A stretch of 5,600 nucleotides of DNA. It comes from an uncultured Collinsella sp. (GTDB lineage: Bacteria > Actinomycetota > Coriobacteriia > Coriobacteriales > Coriobacteriaceae). The translations under genes and the position numbers were made by a program. Positions 1-5,527 of this stretch are shown one piece after another; positions within the stretch are counted from its first letter, which is position 1; every line of letters starts with the position of its first letter. The stretch is from assembly GCA_902478945.1 (NCBI GenBank), contig CABSMX010000112.1:1-5600 (forward strand). The letters run 5' to 3'. Under the pieces are notes generated by a model. The model was not told the DNA's origin. It saw only the letters and a list, made by a program, of their open reading frames with translations, and ran no database searches.

Positions 1-25
1 GCCCGTGGGTTATACCCTAAGAGCA

Positions 26-48
26 AACCACCCTTTTTAAGGGTGGTT
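26..48. terminator. Hairpin, possible terminator of the upstream transcript
   Basis: A perfect 10-bp stem, AACCACCCTT at 26-35 with AAGGGTGGTT at 39-48, closes a three-base TTT loop. The core is GC-rich and the flanks are AT-rich, as in intrinsic terminators. The bases after it (CTGATTTGGG) are only a weak U-tract, so termination is uncertain. On the other strand the following sequence is no better. A smaller dyad (GGGT at 7-10 with ACCC at 14-17) lies just upstream. The end of the upstream gene is outside the window. Confidence 0.42.
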
Positions 49-96
49 CTGATTTGGGACGGGGATTAAAAAATCATTATGCACAGGAAGTCATAA

Positions 97-125
97 TTAT
101 CATTTTGTAAACAATTCTATGTAAT
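97..125 (+). promoter_or_regulatory. Candidate sigma-A-type promoter for carAB
   Basis: TTATCA at 97-102 (four of six matches to TTGACA) and TGTAAT at 120-125 (five of six to TATAAT) are separated by exactly 17 bases in the only strongly AT-rich stretch ahead of carA. Transcription would begin near 132 and give a leader of about 80 bases that includes the whole PyrR-like loop. The spacer holds a small dyad, TTGT-AA-ACAA at 105-114, which could be an operator. TAGAAT at 151-156 is an alternative -10 element but lacks a well-spaced -35. The call rests on consensus matching only. Confidence 0.45.
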
Positions 126-142
126 TAATGCCATGGGCGATG

Positions 143-164
143 CTTGCGGTTAGAATACCGCGAG
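143..164 (+). other. Leader dyad/hairpin between promoter and PyrR-like loop
   Basis: CTTGCGGT (143-150) can pair with ACCGCGAG (157-164), giving eight pairs including one G-U, around the hexaloop TAGAAT. If transcription starts near 132, this is a 5' leader hairpin that might stabilise the mRNA. If TAGAAT is itself a -10 element, the same dyad would be a DNA operator around it. No U-tract follows, so it is not a terminator. Which role applies cannot be decided from sequence. Confidence 0.4.
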
Positions 165-177
165 GCCTAACTACACA

Positions 178-210
178 CCTTTAAGCCGGTCCTGTGAGAC
201 CGGGAAGGAG
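178..210 (+). promoter_or_regulatory. PyrR-type RNA binding loop overlapping the carA Shine-Dalgarno sequence
   Basis: The leader folds into the layout known for PyrR binding loops. The lower stem is CCTT (178-181) with AAGG (205-208). An asymmetric internal loop has TAAG (182-185) on one side and G204 on the other. The upper stem is CCGGT (186-190) with ACCGG (199-203), and C191-G198 closes the hexaloop CUGUGA (192-197), which fits the CNGNGA pattern. The core UCCUGUGAG matches the known consensus ARUCCNGNGAGGYU at its invariant centre. The 3' lower strand is part of AAGGAG (205-210), the ribosome binding site for the ATG at 215. PyrR with UMP is known to bind such loops. Here binding would hide the ribosome site, the translational mode described for mycobacteria, in contrast to the Bacillus attenuation mode. 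No terminator/antiterminator pair is visible in the leader. The family match is strong; the mechanism is inferred. Confidence 0.85.
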
Positions 211-214
211 AACT

Positions 215-1720
215 ATGGCGAACAACCATATTGCGGGCGCTGCCGCCCGCACCGTCGCGCCCAGCGAGCTGTGCCAGCGTATGCTGGCTAAAACCAGCAA
301 GGGCACCTGCGGTCCCTGCATCCTGTATCTTGAGGATGGGACCATTTTTTATGGCCGTGCATTCGGTGCCGAGGGTACCGCAACCGGCGAGGTCTGCTTT
401 AACACGTCGCTCGAGGGCTACTTTGAGGTCATGACCGACCCGAGCTATGCCGGCCAAATCGTAACCATGACCTATCCGCAGATCGGCAACTACGGCATTG
501 ACGAGACCGATGTCCAGTCGGCCTTCCCCGGCGATACCGCTCGCCCCGCGAGCGCTCCCGCCATGCGCGGCATGGTCGTCCACGACATGTGCGCCACGCC
601 TTCTAACTGGCGCTCGACCGTCAGCGTGCCGGAGTACCTGCGTGCACACGGCATCGTCGCTATCGAGGGCGTCGACACCCGCGCTCTCGTGCGCCACCTG
701 CGCGACAACGGTTCCAAGATGGGCATAATCTCGACGGAGATCTTCGACGTCGACGAGCTTGCCGAGCGCCTGTCCGCCGCGCCTACGCTGGTCGGCGAGA
801 ACCTGGTCAAGACCGTGAGCTGCCCTGAGCCCCACGCTTTTGCCGTGAGCGACCTGCCCGCTACGCATGACTTTGCGCTTGCCCCTACCGCTCCTGCCCG
901 CCACAAAGTGGTCGCCTACGACTGCGGTGTCAAGCGCGGCATCCTGGAGGGCCTGGTTCGTGCTGGCTGCAACCTCACCGTCGTGCCGTGGGATACACCC
1001 GCGCGTCAGGTGCTCGACATGAATCCCGATGGCGTCTTTTTGTCCAACGGCCCCGGCGACCCCGATGCCGTGGTGGAGACCTACGAGCAGGTGCAGCAGC
1101 TAATCGGCAAGGTGCCGGTTTTTGGCATCTGCCTTGGTCACCAGATGATCAGCTTGGCATGCGGCGCCCAGATGGAAAAGCTCAAATTCGGTCACCGTGG
1201 TGGCAACCAGCCGGTTATGAATCTGGTCAGCCGCCGTGTGGAGATCACCGCGCAAAACCACGGCTTTGGCCTGTTGTTCCCCAGCTTGGGCAAGCTTGTC
1301 CCCGAGCTTTCGGGCGGCGAGACCGAGCACGCGGCCGATGGCGATCTGCGCGTCTGGGTGCGCCGCGGTATCGCGCCGGTCGTGATGAACGAGCGTTTCG
1401 GCCGCATTCGCCTGACGCATGTGAATCTCAATGACGGCACCGCCGAGGGCATTCAGCTGCTCGATGCGCCGTGCTTCTCGGTCCAGTACCATCCCGAGGC
1501 ATCGCCCGGCCCCACCGATGCTCACTATCTCTTTACCGCCTTTACGCGACTCATGGACGGCGAGGAGAACTATCTGGACATCGATACCGCCAAGGACCGC
1601 CTTGCCGGCTGGAATTTCGCCGATAGTGGTTCCGCCGTTCTACCGAACGGCGGACCTGTCGACGCTGCGGCTGCATCTGGCACATCATCTTGCCGTTCTG
1701 CTTCGGACGCGCGGGCATAA
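215..1720 (+). CDS. carA: Carbamoyl-phosphate synthase small (glutamine amidotransferase) subunit
   Basis: CarA hydrolyses glutamine and passes ammonia to CarB for carbamoyl phosphate synthesis in the cytosol. The 501-residue product has the small-chain N-terminal domain (about 34-180, with LEDGT and DPSYAGQIVTMTYP) and a class I glutaminase domain (about 230-448). The catalytic triad is visible: Cys306 in GICLGHQ, and His426 and Glu428 in QYHPEASPGP. The ATG at 215 was chosen because AAGGAG lies four bases upstream; the in-frame GTG at 194 sits inside the PyrR-like loop and has no ribosome site. Bacterial CarA is usually about 360-390 residues (382 in E. coli). The excess comes from about 30 residues before the conserved LEDGT, about 36 extra residues between QNHGFG (347-352) and RLTHVNLNDGT (399-409), and a low-complexity Ala/Ser-rich tail after about residue 447. 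No frameshift is needed and the conserved blocks are in one frame. It is first in an operon with carB, 98 bases downstream, and is probably controlled by PyrR at the leader. Identity is certain; the roles of the extra segments are unknown. Confidence 0.97.
   Translation: MANNHIAGAAARTVAPSELCQRMLAKTSKGTCGPCILYLEDGTIFYGRAFGAEGTATGEVCFNTSLEGYFEVMTDPSYAGQIVTMTYPQIGNYGIDETDVQSAFPGDTARPASAPAMRGMVVHDMCATPSNWRSTVSVPEYLRAHGIVAIEGVDTRALVRHLRDNGSKMGIISTEIFDVDELAERLSAAPTLVGENLVKTVSCPEPHAFAVSDLPATHDFALAPTAPARHKVVAYDCGVKRGILEGLVRAGCNLTVVPWDTPARQVLDMNPDGVFLSNGPGDPDAVVETYEQVQQLIGKVPVFGICLGHQMISLACGAQMEKLKFGHRGGNQPVMNLVSRRVEITAQNHGFGLLFPSLGKLVPELSGGETEHAADGDLRVWVRRGIAPVVMNERFGRIRLTHVNLNDGTAEGIQLLDAPCFSVQYHPEASPGPTDAHYLFTAFTRLMDGEENYLDIDTAKDRLAGWNFADSGSAVLPNGGPVDAAAASGTSSCRSASDARA
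1628..1656. repeat. Perfect palindrome inside the 3' end of carA
   Basis: TCCGCCGTTC (1631-1640) and GAACGGCGGA (1645-1654) form a perfect 10-bp stem around a TACC loop. If T1631 is bulged, the pairing instead runs through T1630-A1654 and out to GG/CC at 1628-1629 and 1655-1656. It lies in the non-conserved tail of carA (codons about 472-481) and is translated in frame as part of the tail. No U-tract follows, so it is not an obvious terminator. It may be an mRNA processing or stability hairpin, or a small repeat that inserted near the old gene end. Confidence 0.7.
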
Positions 1721-1735
1721 GCCCAGCGCGCCCTC

Positions 1736-1812
1736 GCATCACGGCAACCTGATGCACCAGCTGCACCCTCGCTGACTTTTCCAAAACATTGAGTCAGCCT
1801 CTCTAGGAGGTT
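1736..1812 (+). promoter_or_regulatory. Structured carA-carB spacer with a hairpin over the carB ribosome site
   Basis: The 98-base spacer contains three possible hairpins. GCATCA (1736-1741) pairs perfectly with TGATGC (1750-1755) around an 8-base loop. GCTGACT (1771-1777) pairs perfectly with AGTCAGC (1792-1798). AGCCTC (1796-1801) pairs with GAGGTT (1807-1812), with one G-U, and covers part of the carB ribosome site TAGGAGG (1804-1810). The second and third share bases 1796-1798, so they cannot both form fully. This is the geometry of a switch between a closed and an open ribosome site. No PyrR consensus, promoter or U-tract was found in the spacer. The pairing is visible; any regulatory role is inferred, and the hairpin over the site is short. 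Confidence 0.35.
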
Positions 1813-1818
1813 TTAAAC

Positions 1819-4800
1819 ATGCCTAAACGTACCGACATCAAGCGTATCCTCGTTATTGGCTCGGGCCCCATCGTCATTGGTCAGGCTTGCGAGTTCGATT
1901 ACTCCGGCGCCCAGGCCTGCAAGGTGCTCAAGGAGGATGGCTTTGAGGTCATCCTGGTCAACTCCAACCCGGCGACCATCATGACGGACCCGGGCTTGGC
2001 CGACCGCACCTATGTCGAGCCCATCACCGCCGAGTTTATCGAGCGCGTGATCAAGAAGGAACGCCCGGACGCGCTGCTGCCCACGCTAGGCGGCCAGACC
2101 GGTCTGAATGCCGCCGTCGAGCTGGCAAAGGACGGCACACTCGACAAGTACGGCGTCGAGATGATCGGCTGTGACCTTGCCGCCATCGAGCGCGGTGAGG
2201 ACCGCAAGCTCTTTAACGAGGCCATGGCCGAGATCGGCCTGGAGGTCGCGCGCTCGGGCTATGCCTACAGCGTGGCTGACGCCGAGGCCATCGCCGAGCG
2301 TGTGGGCTATCCCTGCGTGCTGCGTCCGAGCTTTACCTTGGGCGGCGCCGGTGGCGGCATCGCGCATACTCACGAGGAACTCGTCTCCATCGTGAGCCAG
2401 GGCCTTGAACTCTCGCCTGCCCATGAGGTGCTGGTCGAGGAGTCCATCGAGGGCTGGAAAGAGTACGAGATGGAGGTCATGCGCGACCACGCCGGCAACG
2501 GCATCATCGTGTGCTCCATCGAGAACCTCGACCCCATGGGCGTACATACCGGCGACTCCATCACCGTGGCGCCGGCGCAGACCCTCTCCGACCTTGAGTA
2601 TCAGCGCATGCGTGTCGCCTCGCTCGCTATCTTGGAGAAGATCGGCGTCGAGACCGGCGGCTCTAACGTGCAGTTTGCCGTGAATCCTCAAACCGGCCGC
2701 CTGATTGTTATCGAGATGAACCCGCGCGTGAGCCGTTCGTCCGCGCTGGCCTCCAAGGCCACGGGTTTCCCCATCGCCAAGGCCGCCGCTCGCCTGGCCG
2801 TGGGCTACACGCTCGACGAGATCGTCAACGACATTACCAAAGCTACGCCTGCCTGCTTTGAGCCCACGATCGACTACTGCGTGGTCAAGGTGCCGCGCTT
2901 TGCCTTCGAGAAGTTCAAGGGCACCGACCCCACGCTCACCACGCGCATGAAGGCCGTGGGCGAGATCATGGCGATCGGTCGCACCTTTGAGGAGGCCTTT
3001 GGCAAGGCCATGCGCTCGCTGGAGGATGGGCACCAGGGTATTTGCGCCGGTGGCAAGGAGGGCGCCGACAAGCTGAGCGACGAGGAGCTCGCCCAGGCCG
3101 TGGCAACCCCGACCGAGCACCGCATCTTCTTTGTGGTCGAGGCCCTGCGCCGCGGCTGGGATGTTGCGCGCATCCATGCTGTCTGCGGTATCGATCCGTG
3201 GTATCTCAACCGCATCAACGATATGGTGCAGGTCCAGGAAAGCATCCGCGGCCTGCGCGTGGAAGACATTGACGCCGACGCGATGCGCCTGCTCAAGCAG
3301 TATGGCACGAGCGATGTCGAGATCGCCGCGCTGACCGGCTCGGACGAGCGCTTTGTTCGCGCTTACCGCAAGGGTCTGGGCGTGGTCCCCAGCATGAAGA
3401 CGGTCGATACCTGCGCCGCCGAGTTCTCGAGTGCCACGGAATACCACTACAAGACCTACGAGAACATTTACCGCACGAGCCCGGTCGCCAAGAAGTGCGT
3501 TGCCCCCGACGAGACCACGCCGGCAGATAAGCCCAAGGCGATGATTCTGGGTGCCGGTCCCAACCGTATTGGCCAGGGTATCGAGTTTGACTACTGCTGC
3601 GTGCATGCGAGTTATGCGCTGGCGGCCCGCGGCTTTGAGACCATCATGGTCAACTGTAACCCCGAGACCGTCTCGACCGACTATGACACGTCCGACCGCC
3701 TGTACTTTGAGCCGCTTACCTACGAGGACGTCATGGACGTTATCGATGTCGAGCGCCCCGACGGCGTCGTGGTGACGCTCGGCGGCCAGACCCCGCTTAA
3801 GCTGGCACGTATGCTCGAGGAGAGCGGCGTGAACATCATGGGCACCAAGCCCGACGCCATCGATTTTGCCGAGGACCGCGAGCGCTTTGCCGCCCTGCTC
3901 GACAAGCTGGGCATTATGTACCCGCCGGCGGGCCAGGCCACCTCGTTTGAGGAGGCCGAGGCCGTTGCTGCGCACATTGGCTACCCGCTGCTGGTGCGTC
4001 CGAGCTATGTGCTGGGCGGCCGCGGCATGATGATCGCCTACGATGCCGAGCATCTGCGCGATTACATGGCCGAAGCTGCGCGCATTAGCCCCGACTACCC
4101 GGTGTATCTGGACCGCTTCCTGGAGGGTGCGATCGAGTCTGATGTCGACGCCCTGTGCGATGGCGAGGAGGTCTATATCGGCGGTATCCTGGAGCATATC
4201 GAGGAGGCTGGTATCCACTCCGGTGACTCCGCGACCTGTATTCCGCCGTTCAGCTTTAGCGAGAGCCTGCAGGCGAAGCTTCGCGAGACCACGCGCCGCA
4301 TCGCGATGGCGCTGGGAGTCCGCGGTCTGGTCAACGTGCAGTATGCCATCAAGGGCGAGACCGTTTACGTAATCGAGGCCAACCCGCGTGCCAGCCGCAC
4401 CGTGCCGTTCATCTCAAAGGCCACCGGCGTGCCGCTGGCCAAGTGCGCGGCGCGTATCATGGCGGGCGATTCCATCGCGAGCCTGGGCCTGCCGAGCGAC
4501 GAGCGTCAGCTGGACTGGTTCTGCATGAAGGAAGCCGTTATGCCCTGGGGCCGTTTCCCGGGAGCCGACGTTATCTTGGGGCCCGAGATGAAGTCGACGG
4601 GCGAGGTCATGGGTATCGCCAAGAGCTATCCCGAGGCATACGCCAAGACGCAGCTGGCGATTGACTACAAGCTGCCCGATCCGAGTTGCGGCAAGGTGTT
4701 CATTAGCGTGTGCGACCGCGACAAGCGTCATATCCTTTCGGTTGCCCGTATCCTGCGCTACCTGGGCTTTGACATCTGCTCCACCGAGGGTACGGCGCGT

Positions 4801-5133
4801 GTGCTGCGCGGAGGCAACGTGACATGCGAGGTCGTGGAAAAGATCAGCGGTCCGCACGACGGCGAGCGTCCCAACATCGGTGACCTCATCGCCGATGGCA
4901 AGATCGCGGTGATCATCAACACGCCGTACGGCCCGGGCTCGCGTGGCGACGGCTACCTGCTGCGTACCGAGGCGGTGCGCCGCGGCGTAACCTGCGTGAC
5001 GGCGATGTCTGCCGCCAACACATACGTGAGTGCCATCGAGGCGGTGCGCGAGGACCAGCAGGGTCACGGCAGCGCCAACGACATGGGCATGGACGTCATC
5101 GCCCTGCAGGACCTGCCGCAGCACACGGTGTAG
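1819..5133 (+). CDS. carB: Carbamoyl-phosphate synthase large (ammonia-using synthetase) subunit
   Basis: CarB joins bicarbonate, ammonia and two ATP into carbamoyl phosphate, the shared precursor of pyrimidines and arginine. The 1104-residue protein is slightly longer than the 1073 of E. coli and has the full layout: carboxyphosphate ATP-grasp half (about 1-405), oligomerisation domain (about 406-560), carbamate-phosphorylating ATP-grasp half (about 570-945) and an MGS-like allosteric domain (about 958-1085). In the first half Arg169, Gln285, Glu299, Asn301 and Arg303 keep the E. coli numbering of the ATP/metal site. In the second half Arg727, Gln841, Glu853 and Asn855 are equivalent. The UMP/IMP pocket keeps Lys969, Thr989, Thr992, Lys1008 and Asn1034, but the position of E. 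coli Thr1017 is Pro1036. In the ornithine site Glu795, Asp803 and Glu905 are kept, while Tyr1040 appears to be Cys1059. The start has an ideal TAGGAGG eight bases upstream. The reading frame is intact, and the gene is cotranscribed with carA in all likelihood. Glutamine-derived ammonia would come from CarA. Confidence 0.98.
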   Translation: MPKRTDIKRILVIGSGPIVIGQACEFDYSGAQACKVLKEDGFEVILVNSNPATIMTDPGLADRTYVEPITAEFIERVIKKERPDALLPTLGGQTGLNAAVELAKDGTLDKYGVEMIGCDLAAIERGEDRKLFNEAMAEIGLEVARSGYAYSVADAEAIAERVGYPCVLRPSFTLGGAGGGIAHTHEELVSIVSQGLELSPAHEVLVEESIEGWKEYEMEVMRDHAGNGIIVCSIENLDPMGVHTGDSITVAPAQTLSDLEYQRMRVASLAILEKIGVETGGSNVQFAVNPQTGRLIVIEMNPRVSRSSALASKATGFPIAKAAARLAVGYTLDEIVNDITKATPACFEPTIDYCVVKVPRFAFEKFKGTDPTLTTRMKAVGEIMAIGRTFEEAFGKAMRSLEDGHQGICAGGKEGADKLSDEELAQAVATPTEHRIFFVVEALRRGWDVARIHAVCGIDPWYLNRINDMVQVQESIRGLRVEDIDADAMRLLKQYGTSDVEIAALTGSDERFVRAYRKGLGVVPSMKTVDTCAAEFSSATEYHYKTYENIYRTSPVAKKCVAPDETTPADKPKAMILGAGPNRIGQGIEFDYCCVHASYALAARGFETIMVNCNPETVSTDYDTSDRLYFEPLTYEDVMDVIDVERPDGVVVTLGGQTPLKLARMLEESGVNIMGTKPDAIDFAEDRERFAALLDKLGIMYPPAGQATSFEEAEAVAAHIGYPLLVRPSYVLGGRGMMIAYDAEHLRDYMAEAARISPDYPVYLDRFLEGAIESDVDALCDGEEVYIGGILEHIEEAGIHSGDSATCIPPFSFSESLQAKLRETTRRIAMALGVRGLVNVQYAIKGETVYVIEANPRASRTVPFISKATGVPLAKCAARIMAGDSIASLGLPSDERQLDWFCMKEAVMPWGRFPGADVILGPEMKSTGEVMGIAKSYPEAYAKTQLAIDYKLPDPSCGKVFISVCDRDKRHILSVARILRYLGFDICSTEGTARVLRGGNVTCEVVEKISGPHDGERPNIGDLIADGKIAVIINTPYGPGSRGDGYLLRTEAVRRGVTCVTAMSAANTYVSAIEAVREDQQGHGSANDMGMDVIALQDLPQHTV

Positions 5134-5145
5134 GTTGAGCTGGCC

Positions 5146-5230
5146 GGCCGGGGCGGGAGGCGGACACTTTCTCTCGGAAACTGGGCTTCGCGAAGTTTTC
5201 CGAGAGAAAGGACCGCCTCCCGCCCCGGCC
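5146..5230. repeat. Long interrupted inverted repeat after carB
   Basis: The outer arms are an exact 18-bp match, GGCCGGGGCGGGAGGCGG at 5146-5163 against its complement at 5213-5230. After a small internal loop (5164-5166 and 5211-5212), a second exact 14-bp stem pairs 5167-5180 with 5197-5210. Two more pairs (CT 5181-5182 with AG 5094+100, that is 5194-5195) follow a one-base bulge at 5196. The apex contains the self-complementary CTTCGCGAAG (5186-5195). Only 12 bases separate the carB stop from this element, so it would form a very stable hairpin in the carB 3' end. No U-tract follows and no clear target duplication flanks it. Possible identities are a palindromic intergenic repeat, a MITE-like element, or a 3' mRNA-stability structure. 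Confidence 0.85.
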
Positions 5231-5239
5231 TGTGGTGAC

Positions 5240-5262
5240 TCGGCTGCACCGTGTGCTGCCGA
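5240..5262. other. Small imperfect hairpin in the carB downstream region
   Basis: TCGGC (5240-5244) pairs with GCCGA (5258-5262) and GCAC (5246-5249) with GTGC (5253-5256), separated by one T-T mismatch and closed by a CGT loop. It lies between the first long inverted repeat and the terminator. There is no U-tract and no recognised motif, and a nine-pair hairpin in GC-rich DNA can arise by chance. Confidence 0.3.
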
Positions 5263-5288
5263 AGGGGCTTTGCGCGATGACTAGGGCT

Positions 5289-5349
5289 AAATAAAAAGTG
5301 AGCGCGGCATCCGTCGTTCATTCGAACGACGGATCCCACGTTTTTATTT
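5289..5349. terminator. Intrinsic, probably bidirectional terminator of carAB
   Basis: A perfect 11-bp stem, ATCCGTCGTTC (5309-5319) with GAACGACGGAT (5324-5334), has an ATTC loop. It is followed within seven bases by TTTTTATTT (5341-5349). The upstream side mirrors this: AAATAAAAA (5289-5297) is the exact complement of that U-tract, and GTG (5298-5300) can pair with CAC (5337-5339). On the + strand it ends the carAB transcript about 155-215 bases after the carB stop. On the - strand the same structure is followed by T-rich sequence and could stop transcription coming the other way, though no convergent gene is seen here. Confidence 0.85.
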
Positions 5350-5380
5350 CAGCCAACGTACGTCATAGCAACCCCCGGTA

Positions 5381-5485
5381 GGTCGAGGGTGCTCTGCGGC
5401 GGCCCGGTGTTTTCACCTGAACGACTTTGCGTAGCAACCGGAGTGAAGATGAAAACACCGGGCCGCCGCAGAGCACCCACAGACC
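5381..5485. repeat. Second long inverted repeat with a perfect 29-bp core
   Basis: Bases 5387-5415 are the exact reverse complement of 5450-5478, a 29-bp uninterrupted stem beginning GGGTGCTCTGCGG and ending GTGTTTTCA on the left arm. Outside it, GGTC (5381-5384) pairs with GACC (5482-5485) across a small internal loop. The 34-base loop (5416-5449) carries no coding potential or motif I recognise. The element lies after the carAB terminator and just before the next promoter, so it is probably outside both transcripts. It has no transposase, and no clear target duplication was seen. A palindromic repeat family or MITE-like element is the leading idea. Its copy number elsewhere is unknown. Confidence 0.88.
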
Positions 5486-5502
5486 GCAGGGACGGGAGCA
5501 GC

Positions 5503-5520
5503 TATACTACTCTCAGTAGT
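5503..5520 (+). promoter_or_regulatory. Candidate -10 element and overlapping dyad for the downstream gene
   Basis: TATACT (5503-5508) matches the sigma-A -10 consensus at five of six positions and lies about 65 bases ahead of the next start codon, downstream of the terminator. No recognisable -35 element is found 16-19 bases upstream, where the right arm of the inverted repeat ends, so the promoter may be weak or activator-dependent. ACTACT (5506-5511), CTC and AGTAGT (5515-5520) form a perfect dyad that overlaps the -10 and the expected start near 5515, a usual place for a repressor operator. Confidence 0.45.
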
Positions 5521-5527
5521 TAAGGGT

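Noticed and set aside
194..214. An in-frame GTG at 194 that would add seven residues to CarA
   Set aside because: It lies in the PyrR-like hexaloop region and has no ribosome binding site, whereas the ATG at 215 follows AAGGAG at a workable distance.
167..904. A 245-codon open frame on the - strand opposite carA
   Set aside because: It mirrors the codon bias of carA and shows no domain or ribosome site that would support a separate gene.
1721..1818. An internal promoter or terminator between carA and carB
   Set aside because: No -10/-35 pair with good spacing and no hairpin followed by a U-tract was found, so the two genes are best treated as one operon.
2086..4218. A 710-codon open frame on the - strand across carB
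   Set aside because: It is an antisense shadow of a GC-rich, strongly biased gene. It has no recognisable domains and lies wholly inside the well-conserved carB coding frame.
4414..5124. A 236-codon open frame on the - strand opposite the end of carB
   Set aside because: It has the composition of an antisense shadow (rich in His, Arg, Ala, Val), and the + strand encodes the conserved CarB allosteric domain.
5064..5339. Short open frames running through the first palindrome on either strand
   Set aside because: They read through inverted-repeat sequence and the terminator region, have no ribosome site, and encode low-complexity peptides.
5366..5439. TAGCAACC occurring twice (5366-5373 and 5432-5439), as a possible direct repeat or target duplication
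   Set aside because: One copy lies inside the loop of the second palindrome and the other outside it, so they do not flank a unit; eight bases can match by chance.
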